This document shows, in pieces, positions 37,658 through 47,300 of a stretch of 47,439 nucleotides of DNA (positions within the stretch are counted from its first letter, which is position 1; each line of letters starts with the position of its first letter). Under the pieces are notes generated by a model that worked only from the letters and a program-made list of their open reading frames with translations, made no database searches and was not told where the DNA came from. The translations under genes and the position numbers were made by a program. The DNA is from an uncultured Clostridia bacterium (lineage in GTDB: Bacteria; Bacillota; Clostridia; Christensenellales; CAG-314). Where the stretch lies: NCBI GenBank assembly GCA_947601445.1, contig CANQGD010000011.1, forward strand, positions 1-47,439, in the 5' to 3' direction.

Positions 37658-38539
37658 ATGAAAGAAAAGACAACGCCTATTTCTCAAACAAACACCGACG
37701 GTGTTTTAGATGAACGGTTATCGCAGAAAACGACAACGGATGAGACGCCGACAGAATTTACCACACTGGCAAAGGCTCCCGAAAAAAACAAATTTTTCAC
37801 AACAGGCAATATGGCGGTTATGGGGATACTTTCCGCAATAGCCTACTTGTTGTATTTGTTGCCAAAGCTGATTCCCGTGTTTAATCTGCCCTTTTTCCCT
37901 TCTTGGTTGGATTTGCAAATTTCCGATCTTCCCGCATTGCTTGGCGGATTTGCAATAGGTCCATGGGCTTCCGTTATCATCATTGTGATAAAATGTGCGC
38001 TCAAAATGCCTCTCACCAGCACAATGTGCGTAGGTGAATTGGCAGACATCATTGTCGGTATTGCATTTGTATTACCCGCGTCGATTCTGTATAAATTTAT
38101 GAAAAAACGCAAAGGCGCGATAATCGGTATGCTTGTGGGAACCGTTAGCGCGATATTGTTTTCGATGTTGGCAAATTGGTTGATACTGATACCGTTTTAC
38201 GCAATGCAATTCGGCAGTGGTGACCAAGCCGCGGGCATGCAGACAATTATCCGTGCAGTTTCAACGCTCTATGAAGGTATAACCGTAGAAAGTTTTTATA
38301 CCTACTATTTGTTTTTGGCGGTAATTCCGTTCAATCTGATGCGTTGCGCCATTTGTTCCGTAATTACGTTTCTCATTTACAAACCGTTATCCAAGGCGTT
38401 GCATTGGGAAATTAAGAGTAAAAAGAAAAACACAACGCCGTCATCGGATATACCAACGGCACAAGAGGATGTTTCAAACGAAACAACGGTTTCGTCCGAC
38501 CCCTCCGAAGGCAACGTTCCTTCTTCCGACCTGCATTGA
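37658..38539 (+). CDS. ribU: ECF transporter S component, riboflavin (RibU-like)
   Basis: Multi-TM ECF-S pattern (MAVMGILSAIAYLL, LQISDLPALLGGFAIGPWASVIIIVIKCALK) downstream of FMN riboswitch; start ATG at 37658. Confidence 0.9.
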   Translation: MKEKTTPISQTNTDGVLDERLSQKTTTDETPTEFTTLAKAPEKNKFFTTGNMAVMGILSAIAYLLYLLPKLIPVFNLPFFPSWLDLQISDLPALLGGFAIGPWASVIIIVIKCALKMPLTSTMCVGELADIIVGIAFVLPASILYKFMKKRKGAIIGMLVGTVSAILFSMLANWLILIPFYAMQFGSGDQAAGMQTIIRAVSTLYEGITVESFYTYYLFLAVIPFNLMRCAICSVITFLIYKPLSKALHWEIKSKKKNTTPSSDIPTAQEDVSNETTVSSDPSEGNVPSSDLH

Positions 38540-38596
38540 ATGGCGAGTTGCACATTTGATTAAAAACTACATTCTTGATTGCAAGCCTTGATTTAT

Positions 38597-38629
38597 TGCA
38601 CAGTGCCCGATGCGGCGCTGTGCATTTTT
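38597..38629 (+). terminator. Terminator after ribU
   Basis: TGCACAGTGCC-N6-GGCGCTGTGCA then TTTTT. Confidence 0.85.
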
Positions 38630-38694
38630 CTACTTGCGCAAACTTGTTGCCAACTCGCTTGCCAATGATAGTAAATTGTAGTAAAATATATAAG

Positions 38695-39120
38695 ATGAAA
38701 TCACTCGCTCAAATAACAACCAAATCCGTCAAAGAGACGGAAAAATTTGCCCAACAGTTCGCAAACAAATTGAGCGGCGGTGAAGTACTGCTGTTAAAAG
38801 GCGATCTCGGCGCAGGTAAAACACATTTTGTAAAGGGGCTTGCCAAGGGCTTGGGTATAAAAGACGTAGTTACCAGCCCCACATTTGCATTGCACAACGA
38901 GTATCACGGACGTCTCACGCTCAATCACTTTGATTTTTACCGTATCGAAAACAGTGAAGAGGTAGAAATGACGGGATTGAACGAATTATTTTACGACAAA
39001 AACGCCGTTTCCGCGATAGAGTGGAGCGAACGTATACCGGAGCTGTTGCCGACGGGCTGCATAACGGTGCAAATTGATAAAACGGACGAGAATGTTCGTC
39101 AAATAACGGTTATACAATGA
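38695..39120 (+). CDS. tsaE: tRNA t6A biosynthesis ATPase TsaE
   Basis: LLLKGDLGAGKTHFVKGLAKGLG, VTSPTFALHNEY, HFDFYRIE; start ATG at 38695. Confidence 0.95.
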   Translation: MKSLAQITTKSVKETEKFAQQFANKLSGGEVLLLKGDLGAGKTHFVKGLAKGLGIKDVVTSPTFALHNEYHGRLTLNHFDFYRIENSEEVEMTGLNELFYDKNAVSAIEWSERIPELLPTGCITVQIDKTDENVRQITVIQ

Positions 39121-39686
39121 AAGTACTTTTTGTAGATACGACAACTTCCGATCTCGTCGTCGCCGTAATTGAAGAAAAAAACGTTACAGCAGTAATCAAC
39201 AAAGATACGCAACGATGGCACAGTCAATTGCTTTGCGAAAAAGTGAACGAAGCGCTAACCAAAGCAAATACGGATTTTGCCCACTTGGACGCTTTTGCAT
39301 GCGCAATAGGTCCGGGCAGTTTTACGGGAATACGGATAGGCGTAGCCACCGTAAAAGGGTATGCAACGGCGGTTCCTCGCCCATATATTGCGCTGAATTC
39401 TTTGGAAGCTATTGCATGTTCCCCGACTTGCGGACAAAAGGGCAGCGCAGTTATCGATGCCGGCAACGGTTACTATTTTGCCGATTACGTCAACGGAATT
39501 GCTCCTGTTTTGATAAAATACGATGATGAGCGCGCGTCATTTGCGGGACGGGGCACGGCAAGCGATTATCTGGACGGTGCCATAAATTTGATACGTACAC
39601 GTTACTTGGAAAAAAGTTTCGATAACGATTTGAAGCCTTTGTATATAAGGCGTTCGCAAGCGGAGGAAAACAGAAATGATCAGTAA
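39117..39686 (+). CDS. tsaB: tRNA t6A biosynthesis protein TsaB
   Basis: FVDTTTSDLVVAVIEE, AIGPGSFTGIRIGVATVKGYA; between tsaE and rimI. Confidence 0.95.
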   Translation: MKVLFVDTTTSDLVVAVIEEKNVTAVINKDTQRWHSQLLCEKVNEALTKANTDFAHLDAFACAIGPGSFTGIRIGVATVKGYATAVPRPYIALNSLEAIACSPTCGQKGSAVIDAGNGYYFADYVNGIAPVLIKYDDERASFAGRGTASDYLDGAINLIRTRYLEKSFDNDLKPLYIRRSQAEENRNDQ

Positions 39687-40128
39687 ATTGCAATTTTCCA
39701 TGCCCGTCGTATTTCAGCTCGGCAAGATAGAAAAAGAATGTTTCGGCAAGGACGCTTGGAGCATAAACAACATTATCGGAGAATTTAATAACGAATTTTC
39801 ACATTTTTTCGGCGAAGTGGCGGATGACGTCGTCGTAGGATATGTCTGCGTCAGAATTATGTACGAAGAAGCGCAGATTTGTAATATAGCCGTTTTGCCC
39901 AAATATCAGAGACAGGGAATTGCCACGAGATTGCTTGAAACCGTTGCGGAATTTGCCGCAATTCAAAAATGCGAGCGCTCGGAGTTGGAAGTTAATACCG
40001 CCAACATTCCGACAGTGGAGCTGTACAAAAAATGCGGTTATGAAATAGTCGGCACTCGTCCCAATTTTTACAAACGTTCCAAGCGCTTTAAATCGCGCGA
40101 TGCGTATACAATGGTGAAAAAATTGTAA
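39676..40128 (+). CDS. rimI: Ribosomal protein-alanine N-acetyltransferase (GNAT)
   Basis: ICNIAVLPKYQRQGIATRLLETV; ELEVNTANIPTVELYKKCGYEIVGTRPNFYKR. Confidence 0.9.
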   Translation: MISKLQFSMPVVFQLGKIEKECFGKDAWSINNIIGEFNNEFSHFFGEVADDVVVGYVCVRIMYEEAQICNIAVLPKYQRQGIATRLLETVAEFAAIQKCERSELEVNTANIPTVELYKKCGYEIVGTRPNFYKRSKRFKSRDAYTMVKKL

Positions 40129-40253
40129 GCAAGCATAGTTGTTTTATTGATACGCTGATGTTTTTTTTGAAAAGTTCTGATTGTGGAGACAGAGATGTAT
40201 TTCTATTTCCACAAGTATATAAAACAAAACGTTAATCTTTTATTCGAAATTTA

Positions 40254-40284
40254 CCGACGGCAGTGTTTTATGCATTGCCGTCGA
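40254..40284. other. Stem-loop after rimI
   Basis: GACGGCAGTG-TTTTATG-CATTGCCGTC (one G-U), no T-run. Confidence 0.6.
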
Positions 40285-40700
40285 TAAGTTATTCGGGAGA
40301 TTTTTTTGTATACAATTCCGACGGATAATTTGTATACAAATGCGCAGTTTCGCGGTATCCGTAAGGATTTATGTGCACAATTTGCAGCACACATAACATA
40401 AACAAATTACGGTATTTTTAATAAGTATATTTTAATTTCTGTCAATTATCTAAAAAGAATTGTGTTTCAAATTTTTCAATCGACGCATTTATAAATTTTT
40501 ATTTTGTCTTATGCTTACGTTGTTTTCGTAGAAATTTTAGTTTGATTAGTTGGTTTTTTGTGCTTATATATAATACTACGACAGACATAGATTTGAGATA
40601 TGATATTATAATGCTATTATATTGTGATAAATATTGAGAATTGTCGAAATATGGCACTTTTGGGTAAATACGTTCATAAAATATTCATTGGAGCAGACGA

Positions 40701-41387
40701 GTGTACTTTATCAAGTCGGGCAGCGGACGACAGCCGATAGTGTGGTTGCACGGTTGGGGTTGCGACGGAAATATTTTTCAACCTATCGCGGCGCGTTTGT
40801 CCGATTTTTCAAACTATTTGGTGGATATGCCGGGTTTTGGCAAAGGTCAATCTTTGCCCGAAAGCGGTTGGTGCGTTGCCGACTACGTCGACGATGTTTA
40901 TAAGTTTCTCGTAGAACAGCGTCTTGAATCCGTAACTATTGTTGCGCACAGTTTCGGATGTCGTGTGGCGACGGTGCTTGCCGCAAAACATCCCGAAGCA
41001 ATATCCCGAATGTTGTTTGTCGCTCCTGCGGGTTTGCGGCGGTTTTCCGTTAAACGGTGGTGGCGCGTGCGTGTTTACAAGCTAAAAAAAAGGTTCGGGC
41101 GCGTTGATTTGACCCATGCTTCCGCCGACTATCTTGCGTGTGACGGCGCTTTGCGCGCGACATTCAACAAAGTTATCAACCAAAATCTCGCAAGTTATGC
41201 TCGGCGTATTCGTTGTCCCGTGCTTATCGTCAACGGATACGAAGACACGGCAACTCCTTTGAGGCAGGCGCAAATATTTAACAAATTGATAAAAAACAGC
41301 AGTCTGGCTGTAATAAACGGCGATCATTTTGCTTTTTTTCGCACGCCCGAGGCGTTTGCCGAAACATTAAGAAACTTTGTGGAGTAA
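40701..41387 (+). CDS. Alpha/beta hydrolase
   Basis: PIVWLHGWGCDGNIFQPIAARL, IVAHSFGCRVATVLAAKHPE, GDHFAFFRTPEAF; GTG start. Confidence 0.9.
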   Translation: MYFIKSGSGRQPIVWLHGWGCDGNIFQPIAARLSDFSNYLVDMPGFGKGQSLPESGWCVADYVDDVYKFLVEQRLESVTIVAHSFGCRVATVLAAKHPEAISRMLFVAPAGLRRFSVKRWWRVRVYKLKKRFGRVDLTHASADYLACDGALRATFNKVINQNLASYARRIRCPVLIVNGYEDTATPLRQAQIFNKLIKNSSLAVINGDHFAFFRTPEAFAETLRNFVE

Positions 41388-41390
41388 GTT

Positions 41391-42857
41391 TTGCAAATAG
41401 CGACATCTGTTTTTAGTGCAATTTGTTTGACCGTTGCGTCAGCCGAATGTTTTCGTGTGTTGCAAGCGGCAAGCTACAAACCGTTGAGGGGATACTGCAA
41501 AATTGCAATATCCGTATATTATTTTTCGTTGATAGCGGTGCAAATCGCAGCGATAATGCTGCATTGCTTCGTGCAATATGCCCTTTATATCAACCCTGTT
41601 CTGTATTTGTCGTTTGCCATTGTTTGGAGTTTGGTAAAGCGCAAAGTCCCGCTGAAACTTACCAAACGGGTGTTGCGCATGTTTGTAACGGAATTGGCGA
41701 TTTTGGTTGTACTTTGCGTAGCCGTCAATCCGGATTGGTGGACGTGGCTTTTGCCGATCACAACTCTTGCCGCTTGGGCGATATGTCTTCCCGTCGATAT
41801 TGCGATAAACCGTCGCCATATCCGGCTTGCGCAGAGCAAACTGTCGCAAAGCGGAGTTATCGTTATCGCGATAACGGGCAGCTACGGAAAAACTTCGGTA
41901 AAGGATATGCTTTCGGCAATACTTTCCGACAGCGTTGCTCCCTCCGGAAGTTGCAACACGCCTTTGGGTATTGCGTCTTTTATCAACAAGACCGACCTGA
42001 CCTGCGCAAAATATCTTGTTTTGGAGTTTGGTGCGCGGCAAAAAGGGGATATAGCCAAACTGTGCAAATTGTATCATCCGTCTTACGGAATTGTCACGGG
42101 TGTTTGCGCACAACATTTGTCCACCTTCAAAAGCCTTGCAAACGTTGTTTCCACAAAAAAGGAATTAGTGGAAAATATACCGAAAGAGGGTTTTTGTGTT
42201 CTCAATCAGCGGGATGAAATCGTCTCGTTCTTTGCGGAAAGCGGTGTGTGTCGCAAAATTTTCTCCTACGAAAATTTACAAATAAACGTCGGAAATGTTG
42301 ATTTTGACGGCACTCAGGCAGACGTAATTTATCTTGACGAATTACATTCAGTAACATTGCCGCAAATTTCCGACTATGTAGGCGATACGTTTGCCATGTG
42401 TTTTCAGATGGCGATAAATTTGGGTCAAAGCGTTTGTCAAACGATAAAAAACGCCGCAAATATCCGCCAAACGCCTCACCGTCTCGAATTAATAAAAGGA
42501 GCATACTGTCACGTGTTGGATGACAGTTACAACGGTAGTATAACGGGCGTTGACGCCTGTTGCAAAACGCTTGCAAAATTTTCTTGCGCGAAAGTCGTAA
42601 TCACCCAAGGCTTGGTGGAGTGCGGCAAAAATCGTCGCGAAATGAATATCCGATGCGGCAAATTTTTAGGCAAAGCGTGCGATACAGCGGTGGTATTGGG
42701 GCGCAATGCGGATTTTTTGGCGGAAGGGTTGCGGAGTGAAGACTGCAAAGTTTTGCGTGCTCGAAGTCTTAGCGAAGCGGTTCAGCTCGCGCTCCCTCTT
42801 GCTCATGGCGGAATTTTGCTGTTTCAAAACGATTTGCCCGATGTTGTCGGATTGTAA
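41391..42857 (+). CDS. murF: Mur ligase family protein, MurF-like, with multi-TM N-terminus
   Basis: VIAITGSYGKTSVKDMLSAIL, LVLEFGARQKGDIAKLCKL, DDSYNGSITGVDACCKTLA; hydrophobic first ~140 aa; TTG start. Confidence 0.85.
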   Translation: MQIATSVFSAICLTVASAECFRVLQAASYKPLRGYCKIAISVYYFSLIAVQIAAIMLHCFVQYALYINPVLYLSFAIVWSLVKRKVPLKLTKRVLRMFVTELAILVVLCVAVNPDWWTWLLPITTLAAWAICLPVDIAINRRHIRLAQSKLSQSGVIVIAITGSYGKTSVKDMLSAILSDSVAPSGSCNTPLGIASFINKTDLTCAKYLVLEFGARQKGDIAKLCKLYHPSYGIVTGVCAQHLSTFKSLANVVSTKKELVENIPKEGFCVLNQRDEIVSFFAESGVCRKIFSYENLQINVGNVDFDGTQADVIYLDELHSVTLPQISDYVGDTFAMCFQMAINLGQSVCQTIKNAANIRQTPHRLELIKGAYCHVLDDSYNGSITGVDACCKTLAKFSCAKVVITQGLVECGKNRREMNIRCGKFLGKACDTAVVLGRNADFLAEGLRSEDCKVLRARSLSEAVQLALPLAHGGILLFQNDLPDVVGL

Positions 42858-42882
42858 TTATTATGAAAATTGAGGTGGAAAT

Positions 42883-43977
42883 ATGAAAAAATCAACCGAG
42901 GAACGTACCGTCGCGCTGATTTACGGCGGAAAAAGCTGCGAACACGACATATCCGTCATAACGGCATGTCTTGCAAAAGGATACTTCAACGGGCGGCTGT
43001 TAAGCATTTATATCAATAAACAAAATCGCGCTTTTCTCGTCGGTAACAATTGGACGCCGTACGCTCATTTGCACAACAAACTGTCGGTCAGAGTTGTTTT
43101 TTTGACGGGAGAGGGGGCAATCGGAGTGATCAAGCGCAAACGTCTTGTCAAAATACCAATCGATGTTGCGGTAAATTGTTGTCACGGTCTGAACGGTGAG
43201 GACGGCTGTATTGCCGCGTTGTGCCAAATGTGCGAAATACCTCTTGTGGGTTCGGATGTGGCATCCGGCGCTGTGGCTATGGATAAAATACTCACCAAGC
43301 AAGTGCTGTCATACTGCGGTTTTCCCGTGGTAAAAGGGGTGGGGATTTCCAATAAAGATAATTCGGGAATTTTAAGCGAATTGTCGTATCCGCTTATAGT
43401 AAAGCCTGCGTTGCTCGGATCAAGCATCGGAGTAAGCGTTGTTCATTCTCCCGAACAGTTGCGACAAGCTCTCAACGACGCTTTCAAATATTGTTCGCGT
43501 GCGCTTGTGGAAGAGGCGCTGTCGGATTTTGTCGAACTAAACTGCGCCGCCATGCGAATGAATGGAGAGGTGATTACAAGCGAAGTTGATTCGCCCGTTA
43601 CGGTGAACGAACTGCTTACTTTCGGAGACAAATATCTGCAAAGCGGCACATCGAAGAAGGCAGTTCCATCCGTTGCGAATACGCTAAAAGAGGATGTTGT
43701 ACGTTTGACGTCGGGAATTTACAATCGACTTGGATTCGGAGGTGTGATAAGAGTGGATTTTTTATACGACAACAAAACGGGACGTTTGTACGTCAATGAA
43801 ATAAACACTACACCCGGCTCACTTGCGTTTGGATTGTGGGAAGGTCGTTTTTCACGTACACAATATGGAGAGGCGCTTGTAGATGAGGCGATAGCCGACT
43901 ATCGCGACATGCAAAGCTACACCTATACATTCGAATCATCTGTTCTGAACGGAGCCGGTGGAATAAAAAAGAAGTGA
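42883..43977 (+). CDS. ddl: D-alanine--D-alanine ligase
   Basis: VALIYGGKSCEHDISVITA, YPLIVKPALLGSSIGVSVV, RVDFLYDNKTGRLYVNEINTTPGSLA. Confidence 0.94.
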   Translation: MKKSTEERTVALIYGGKSCEHDISVITACLAKGYFNGRLLSIYINKQNRAFLVGNNWTPYAHLHNKLSVRVVFLTGEGAIGVIKRKRLVKIPIDVAVNCCHGLNGEDGCIAALCQMCEIPLVGSDVASGAVAMDKILTKQVLSYCGFPVVKGVGISNKDNSGILSELSYPLIVKPALLGSSIGVSVVHSPEQLRQALNDAFKYCSRALVEEALSDFVELNCAAMRMNGEVITSEVDSPVTVNELLTFGDKYLQSGTSKKAVPSVANTLKEDVVRLTSGIYNRLGFGGVIRVDFLYDNKTGRLYVNEINTTPGSLAFGLWEGRFSRTQYGEALVDEAIADYRDMQSYTYTFESSVLNGAGGIKKK

Positions 43978-44406
43978 TTTACCTGCGATTTTATGCGACG
44001 TTGCTCACTTTGAACTTGTGCAAAAAGATATAACCGATTTTTGCCGACGGCAGATTGCGTGATAAAAGCGATGGCAGTATTTTGCCGTTCGTCGGCAGTA
44101 CCATAGGCGGCAATGCGCTCTTATACAAATTTACGAAAAACATTAAAATTGTGTAATGTGCCTGTGCGATTATTTGTTTCGTTAAAAAATCTATTATGGC
44201 GTTCTTGCGGGATTGCAATTTAACAACGGAAATCGCATTGTTTGCGTAACGTTTTGAATTTTTTGTCGATTAAACGTGCGCGTTTGCCGAGCCGCGCGTG
44301 AAATTATCAATAGAAACGGATATATTTCGCAGGTGTAACTTTTTGCACAAAAGGGCGCGCCGACCTTTGTAAGGGCGTGTAATAAACAATACGCAGCTGC
44401 CGACTG

Positions 44407-44571
44407 TCATACAGTTACAACAAGAGCGTTCATTGCCTGTTGAAAGTCCGCAAGGCAAAATCGTGGTGCAAAAAAATTGCAAGCCGTTACCGTTTGACAA
44501 GAGCAGTTTGTTCCGGTAAGTTTGCGATAAATGTCGTCCAAGTTAAATTCGTTCGAGCAATCGTATTTCAT
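44407..44571 (-). CDS. Candidate small Cys-rich protein (54 aa), not in the ORF track
   Basis: ATG at 44571 preceded by AACGGAGGCAAACA; translation MKYDCSNEFNLDDIYRKLTGTNCSCQTVTACNFFAPRFCLADFQQAMNALVVTV*; extended -10 TGATATAAT upstream. Confidence 0.45.
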   Translation of the reverse strand: MKYDCSNEFNLDDIYRKLTGTNCSCQTVTACNFFAPRFCLADFQQAMNALVVTV

Positions 44572-44673
44572 TGTTTGCCTCCGTTCTTTTATTTACAACC
44601 CTATTATATCAAATTAAATTTGACATTGTGTTGGCTGTTTTATTTAATTTTTTTATACAAATTGTGTAAAAAT

Positions 44674-44702
44674 TTGACAAAATATTGTCAGTATATTATA
44701 AT
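44674..44702 (+). promoter_or_regulatory. Perfect consensus promoter for WYL regulator transcript
   Basis: TTGACA (44674-44679) - 17 nt - TATAAT (44697-44702). Confidence 0.8.
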
Positions 44703-44931
44703 TTATTTACATTCCGTTCGCAGCCGTCAATCCGTTAACGCAACTGTACGTTTTGTTTTGTTCGTTGGTTGTACGTTTTACGAAATATTTTTCGGCACCG
44801 AGTATTTGGTACATTAACTGTACCTACGTCGACCGCGTCGGTTTTTGTCGGTAAATGCAGCATTTTACGTACGGTAAAATACAAGGCTGCCGCAGCATCA
44901 CAATTTTATTTATTCGCAAAGAGGTGAAACT

Positions 44932-45852
44932 ATGCAAATTCCCATACTTGTAGGTATGTTATCGACCTTGCTATCCGCTGACAGGCTTGTTCGCGCGGAA
45001 GAACTTTCCCAAAAATATGAAATTTCCACCCGCACGGTATATAGATATATGGCGATGTTGTCCGAGGGCGGCGTTCCGATCGAAAGTTGTCTCGGCAGAG
45101 GCGGCGGATGGCGTATAGTGGAGAACTACAAACTCAAAGCCACCTATTTTACTCCCGAAGAGTATGAAAGGCTTATTTTCAGTTTGCAAAGTTCCACTTT
45201 GCAGGATGAAATTACTAAACAAGCCACACTCAAACTGACGGGATTGAACCGATCGCATAAGAGCGCGACGGTACTTAAAAGCGAGCAGTTTATCGTTGAC
45301 GAAGGGGATTCCGCGCTCGGCGAATTGGTCAATACGATTTCCGACTGCATTGCGCAAAAGAAATTGTGCCACATCGAATATCACTCCAAAGAAGGGGTCG
45401 ATTCTGTGCGCGTTATCGAGCCGTACTGTTTGATATTGAAAGACGGCGCATGGTACGTTTATAGTTTTTGTCGATTGAGAAGAGATTTTCGGTATTTTAA
45501 GGTCTCGCGTATCGTCAAATTGGAAGTCGGCGATCGGTTCAGCGGTCGCAGTTATGACGGTGTGGACAGCAGCGTAATCAAAACGGACGTATTGAAAGGT
45601 AAAGAAATGGTGCAAGTACTTCTCTCGATAGAAAGCAGCGCGCTTTCCGACTGCGAGGAATGGCTGGGCGTCGGTGCTGTCGTAAAAATGGGCGAAAGTT
45701 ACCTTGCCAAAGCAACTCTGCCCTATGACGAACTTTTGATCAACAAAATTTTGTCTCTCGGCAGCGGTGTACGAGTGGAAAAACCGCAGCGTTTACGCCT
45801 TGCCGTCATCGAAAGATGCAAGCAGATTGCTGCCGTTAACCGAGACGACTAA
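44932..45852 (+). CDS. HTH/WYL-domain transcriptional regulator (YafY type)
   Basis: HTH_11: LLSADRLVRAEELSQKYEISTRTVYRYMAMLSEGGVPIES; WYL-like LCHIEYHSKEGVDSVRVIEPYCLILKDGAWYVYSFCRLRRDFRYFKVSRI. Confidence 0.92.
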   Translation: MQIPILVGMLSTLLSADRLVRAEELSQKYEISTRTVYRYMAMLSEGGVPIESCLGRGGGWRIVENYKLKATYFTPEEYERLIFSLQSSTLQDEITKQATLKLTGLNRSHKSATVLKSEQFIVDEGDSALGELVNTISDCIAQKKLCHIEYHSKEGVDSVRVIEPYCLILKDGAWYVYSFCRLRRDFRYFKVSRIVKLEVGDRFSGRSYDGVDSSVIKTDVLKGKEMVQVLLSIESSALSDCEEWLGVGAVVKMGESYLAKATLPYDELLINKILSLGSGVRVEKPQRLRLAVIERCKQIAAVNRDD

Positions 45853-46939
45853 CCGTCCTTTTTCGCTTGTGATCCTCTATCGGTGTAATGCTTTTCGGCG
45901 CCGAAGCGGATTTTTGCGGGCGGAAACTTTCCAATATCTCAACGACTCGATCCGTTCCGTACAAGTTTTTTTGCGCGCGCTGTTTTGCGTGTATGGCGGT
46001 TCGATTGTCGTAAACTGCGTTTATCGCGTTGTTTAATTCTTCGTCGAGATTGGCTTCGCTCAGCGTCATTCCGCAACCGTTTTTTGCAAACCATTCGGCG
46101 TTTTGCAATTGTTCGCCGCGCGATTGTTTTGTGAGCGGTACGGTAATAAAAGGCACTTGTGCCAACGTCAATTCGGACAAAGTGTTTGCTCCCGCGCGCG
46201 TAAGGCACACATCGGTTGCGGCAAATACGTCGCTCATATCCTTTACAAATTCGGTTTGACGCGCAAAGTCGCATTTGATTTGTTTGTTTTTTCCGCAAAT
46301 TACAAAAATATCAAAACGTCGGGCAAGTTGGGGATTTTTTTCTATGGCGTCATTGAGCCGTTTGGCTCCCAAACTTCCGCCTGTAACGAGAAGTATGGGT
46401 TTACTGCCGTCAAATCCCATTATTTCAAGACCTTTGGCTTTATCTCCGTGCAAAATTTCTTCGCGCACGATCAAACCGACTTGTTTTGCCCGTTTGTCGC
46501 AGGGAAACGCCGAAAGATACACATCGGCAAAGTGCGAACTCATTTTGTTGGATAATCCGACAGACATATCGCTTTCATGTATCACGGTAGGTATACCCAA
46601 ACGTTTGCCCGCAATAACAACGGGCAATCCAACGTATCCGCCTTTACTGAAAATCACGTCCGGGCAAATTTTTTTAAGATGTTTTTTTGCTTCTTTAACG
46701 CTTTTTAACAATCTGATGGGCAACAAAAAATTTTGCCAACTAAATTTTCTTTGCAATTTGTAGGCGGAAATTTTGCAAAATTCTTTTACGGTGCCGTTTT
46801 CTATCAAAGGCGCGAGCAAATCTTGTTCCATTCCGTCGCTGCCTATGTAGTAGAGCGTTTCGTTGGAAAGTTTTTTTATAAGCGCGATATTGGGCGTGAT
46901 GTGTCCCGCGGTTCCGCCGCCCGTAAATACTATTTTCAT
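45836..46939 (-). CDS. murG: UDP-GlcNAc:lipid II precursor transferase MurG
   Basis: MKIVFTGGGTAGHITPNIALI, IFSKGGYVGLPVVIAGKRLGIPTVIHESD, LVTGGSLGAKRLN, RAGANTLSEL. Confidence 0.95.
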   Translation of the reverse strand: MKIVFTGGGTAGHITPNIALIKKLSNETLYYIGSDGMEQDLLAPLIENGTVKEFCKISAYKLQRKFSWQNFLLPIRLLKSVKEAKKHLKKICPDVIFSKGGYVGLPVVIAGKRLGIPTVIHESDMSVGLSNKMSSHFADVYLSAFPCDKRAKQVGLIVREEILHGDKAKGLEIMGFDGSKPILLVTGGSLGAKRLNDAIEKNPQLARRFDIFVICGKNKQIKCDFARQTEFVKDMSDVFAATDVCLTRAGANTLSELTLAQVPFITVPLTKQSRGEQLQNAEWFAKNGCGMTLSEANLDEELNNAINAVYDNRTAIHAKQRAQKNLYGTDRVVEILESFRPQKSASAPKSITPIEDHKRKRTVSRLG

Positions 46940-47045
46940 AGTTTTATTTTATGTATTATGTGAGCATATATGCAGTACGGCTGCGATGATCGGCGGCAAG
47001 AGACAAATACTTTTCGAATTTGCGTCATTTAGGCAAGGATACTCC

Positions 47046-47074
47046 TTGTAATTTGTCCAAAAAAGAGTTATAAT
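47046..47074 (+). promoter_or_regulatory. Promoter for candidate RNA C / hydrolase leader
   Basis: TTGTAA (47046-47051) - 17 nt - TATAAT (47069-47074). Confidence 0.6.
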
Positions 47075-47080
47075 TTGATA

Positions 47081-47300
47081 GAAATATAAAAGCGTTTTCG
47101 ACTGCATGTAAACCGATTGAAAAACGCGCCGGAATAAGGTAGGCTGCGGTATCGACGTTTTGTTTCGTCGATCGTCAGTAAAATGCGGCTACCGACTTAT
47201 GCGTTGTTTGCAGTCAACTTTGTTGCGTGCAAAGTTGTTCCAAAAGCAGGCGAAATTGTCGGCGGGATGATCGCCGAATCACTGTATGCAAATCGGTTCT
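47081..47300 (+). ncRNA. Candidate structured RNA or long structured 5' leader (RNA C)
   Basis: At least five perfect helices including crossing pairings, preceded by a promoter, no ORF. Confidence 0.6.

Noticed and set aside
45836-45852. 17-bp convergent overlap of the WYL gene and murG 3' ends
   Set aside because: Short convergent overlaps are common in compact bacterial genomes.
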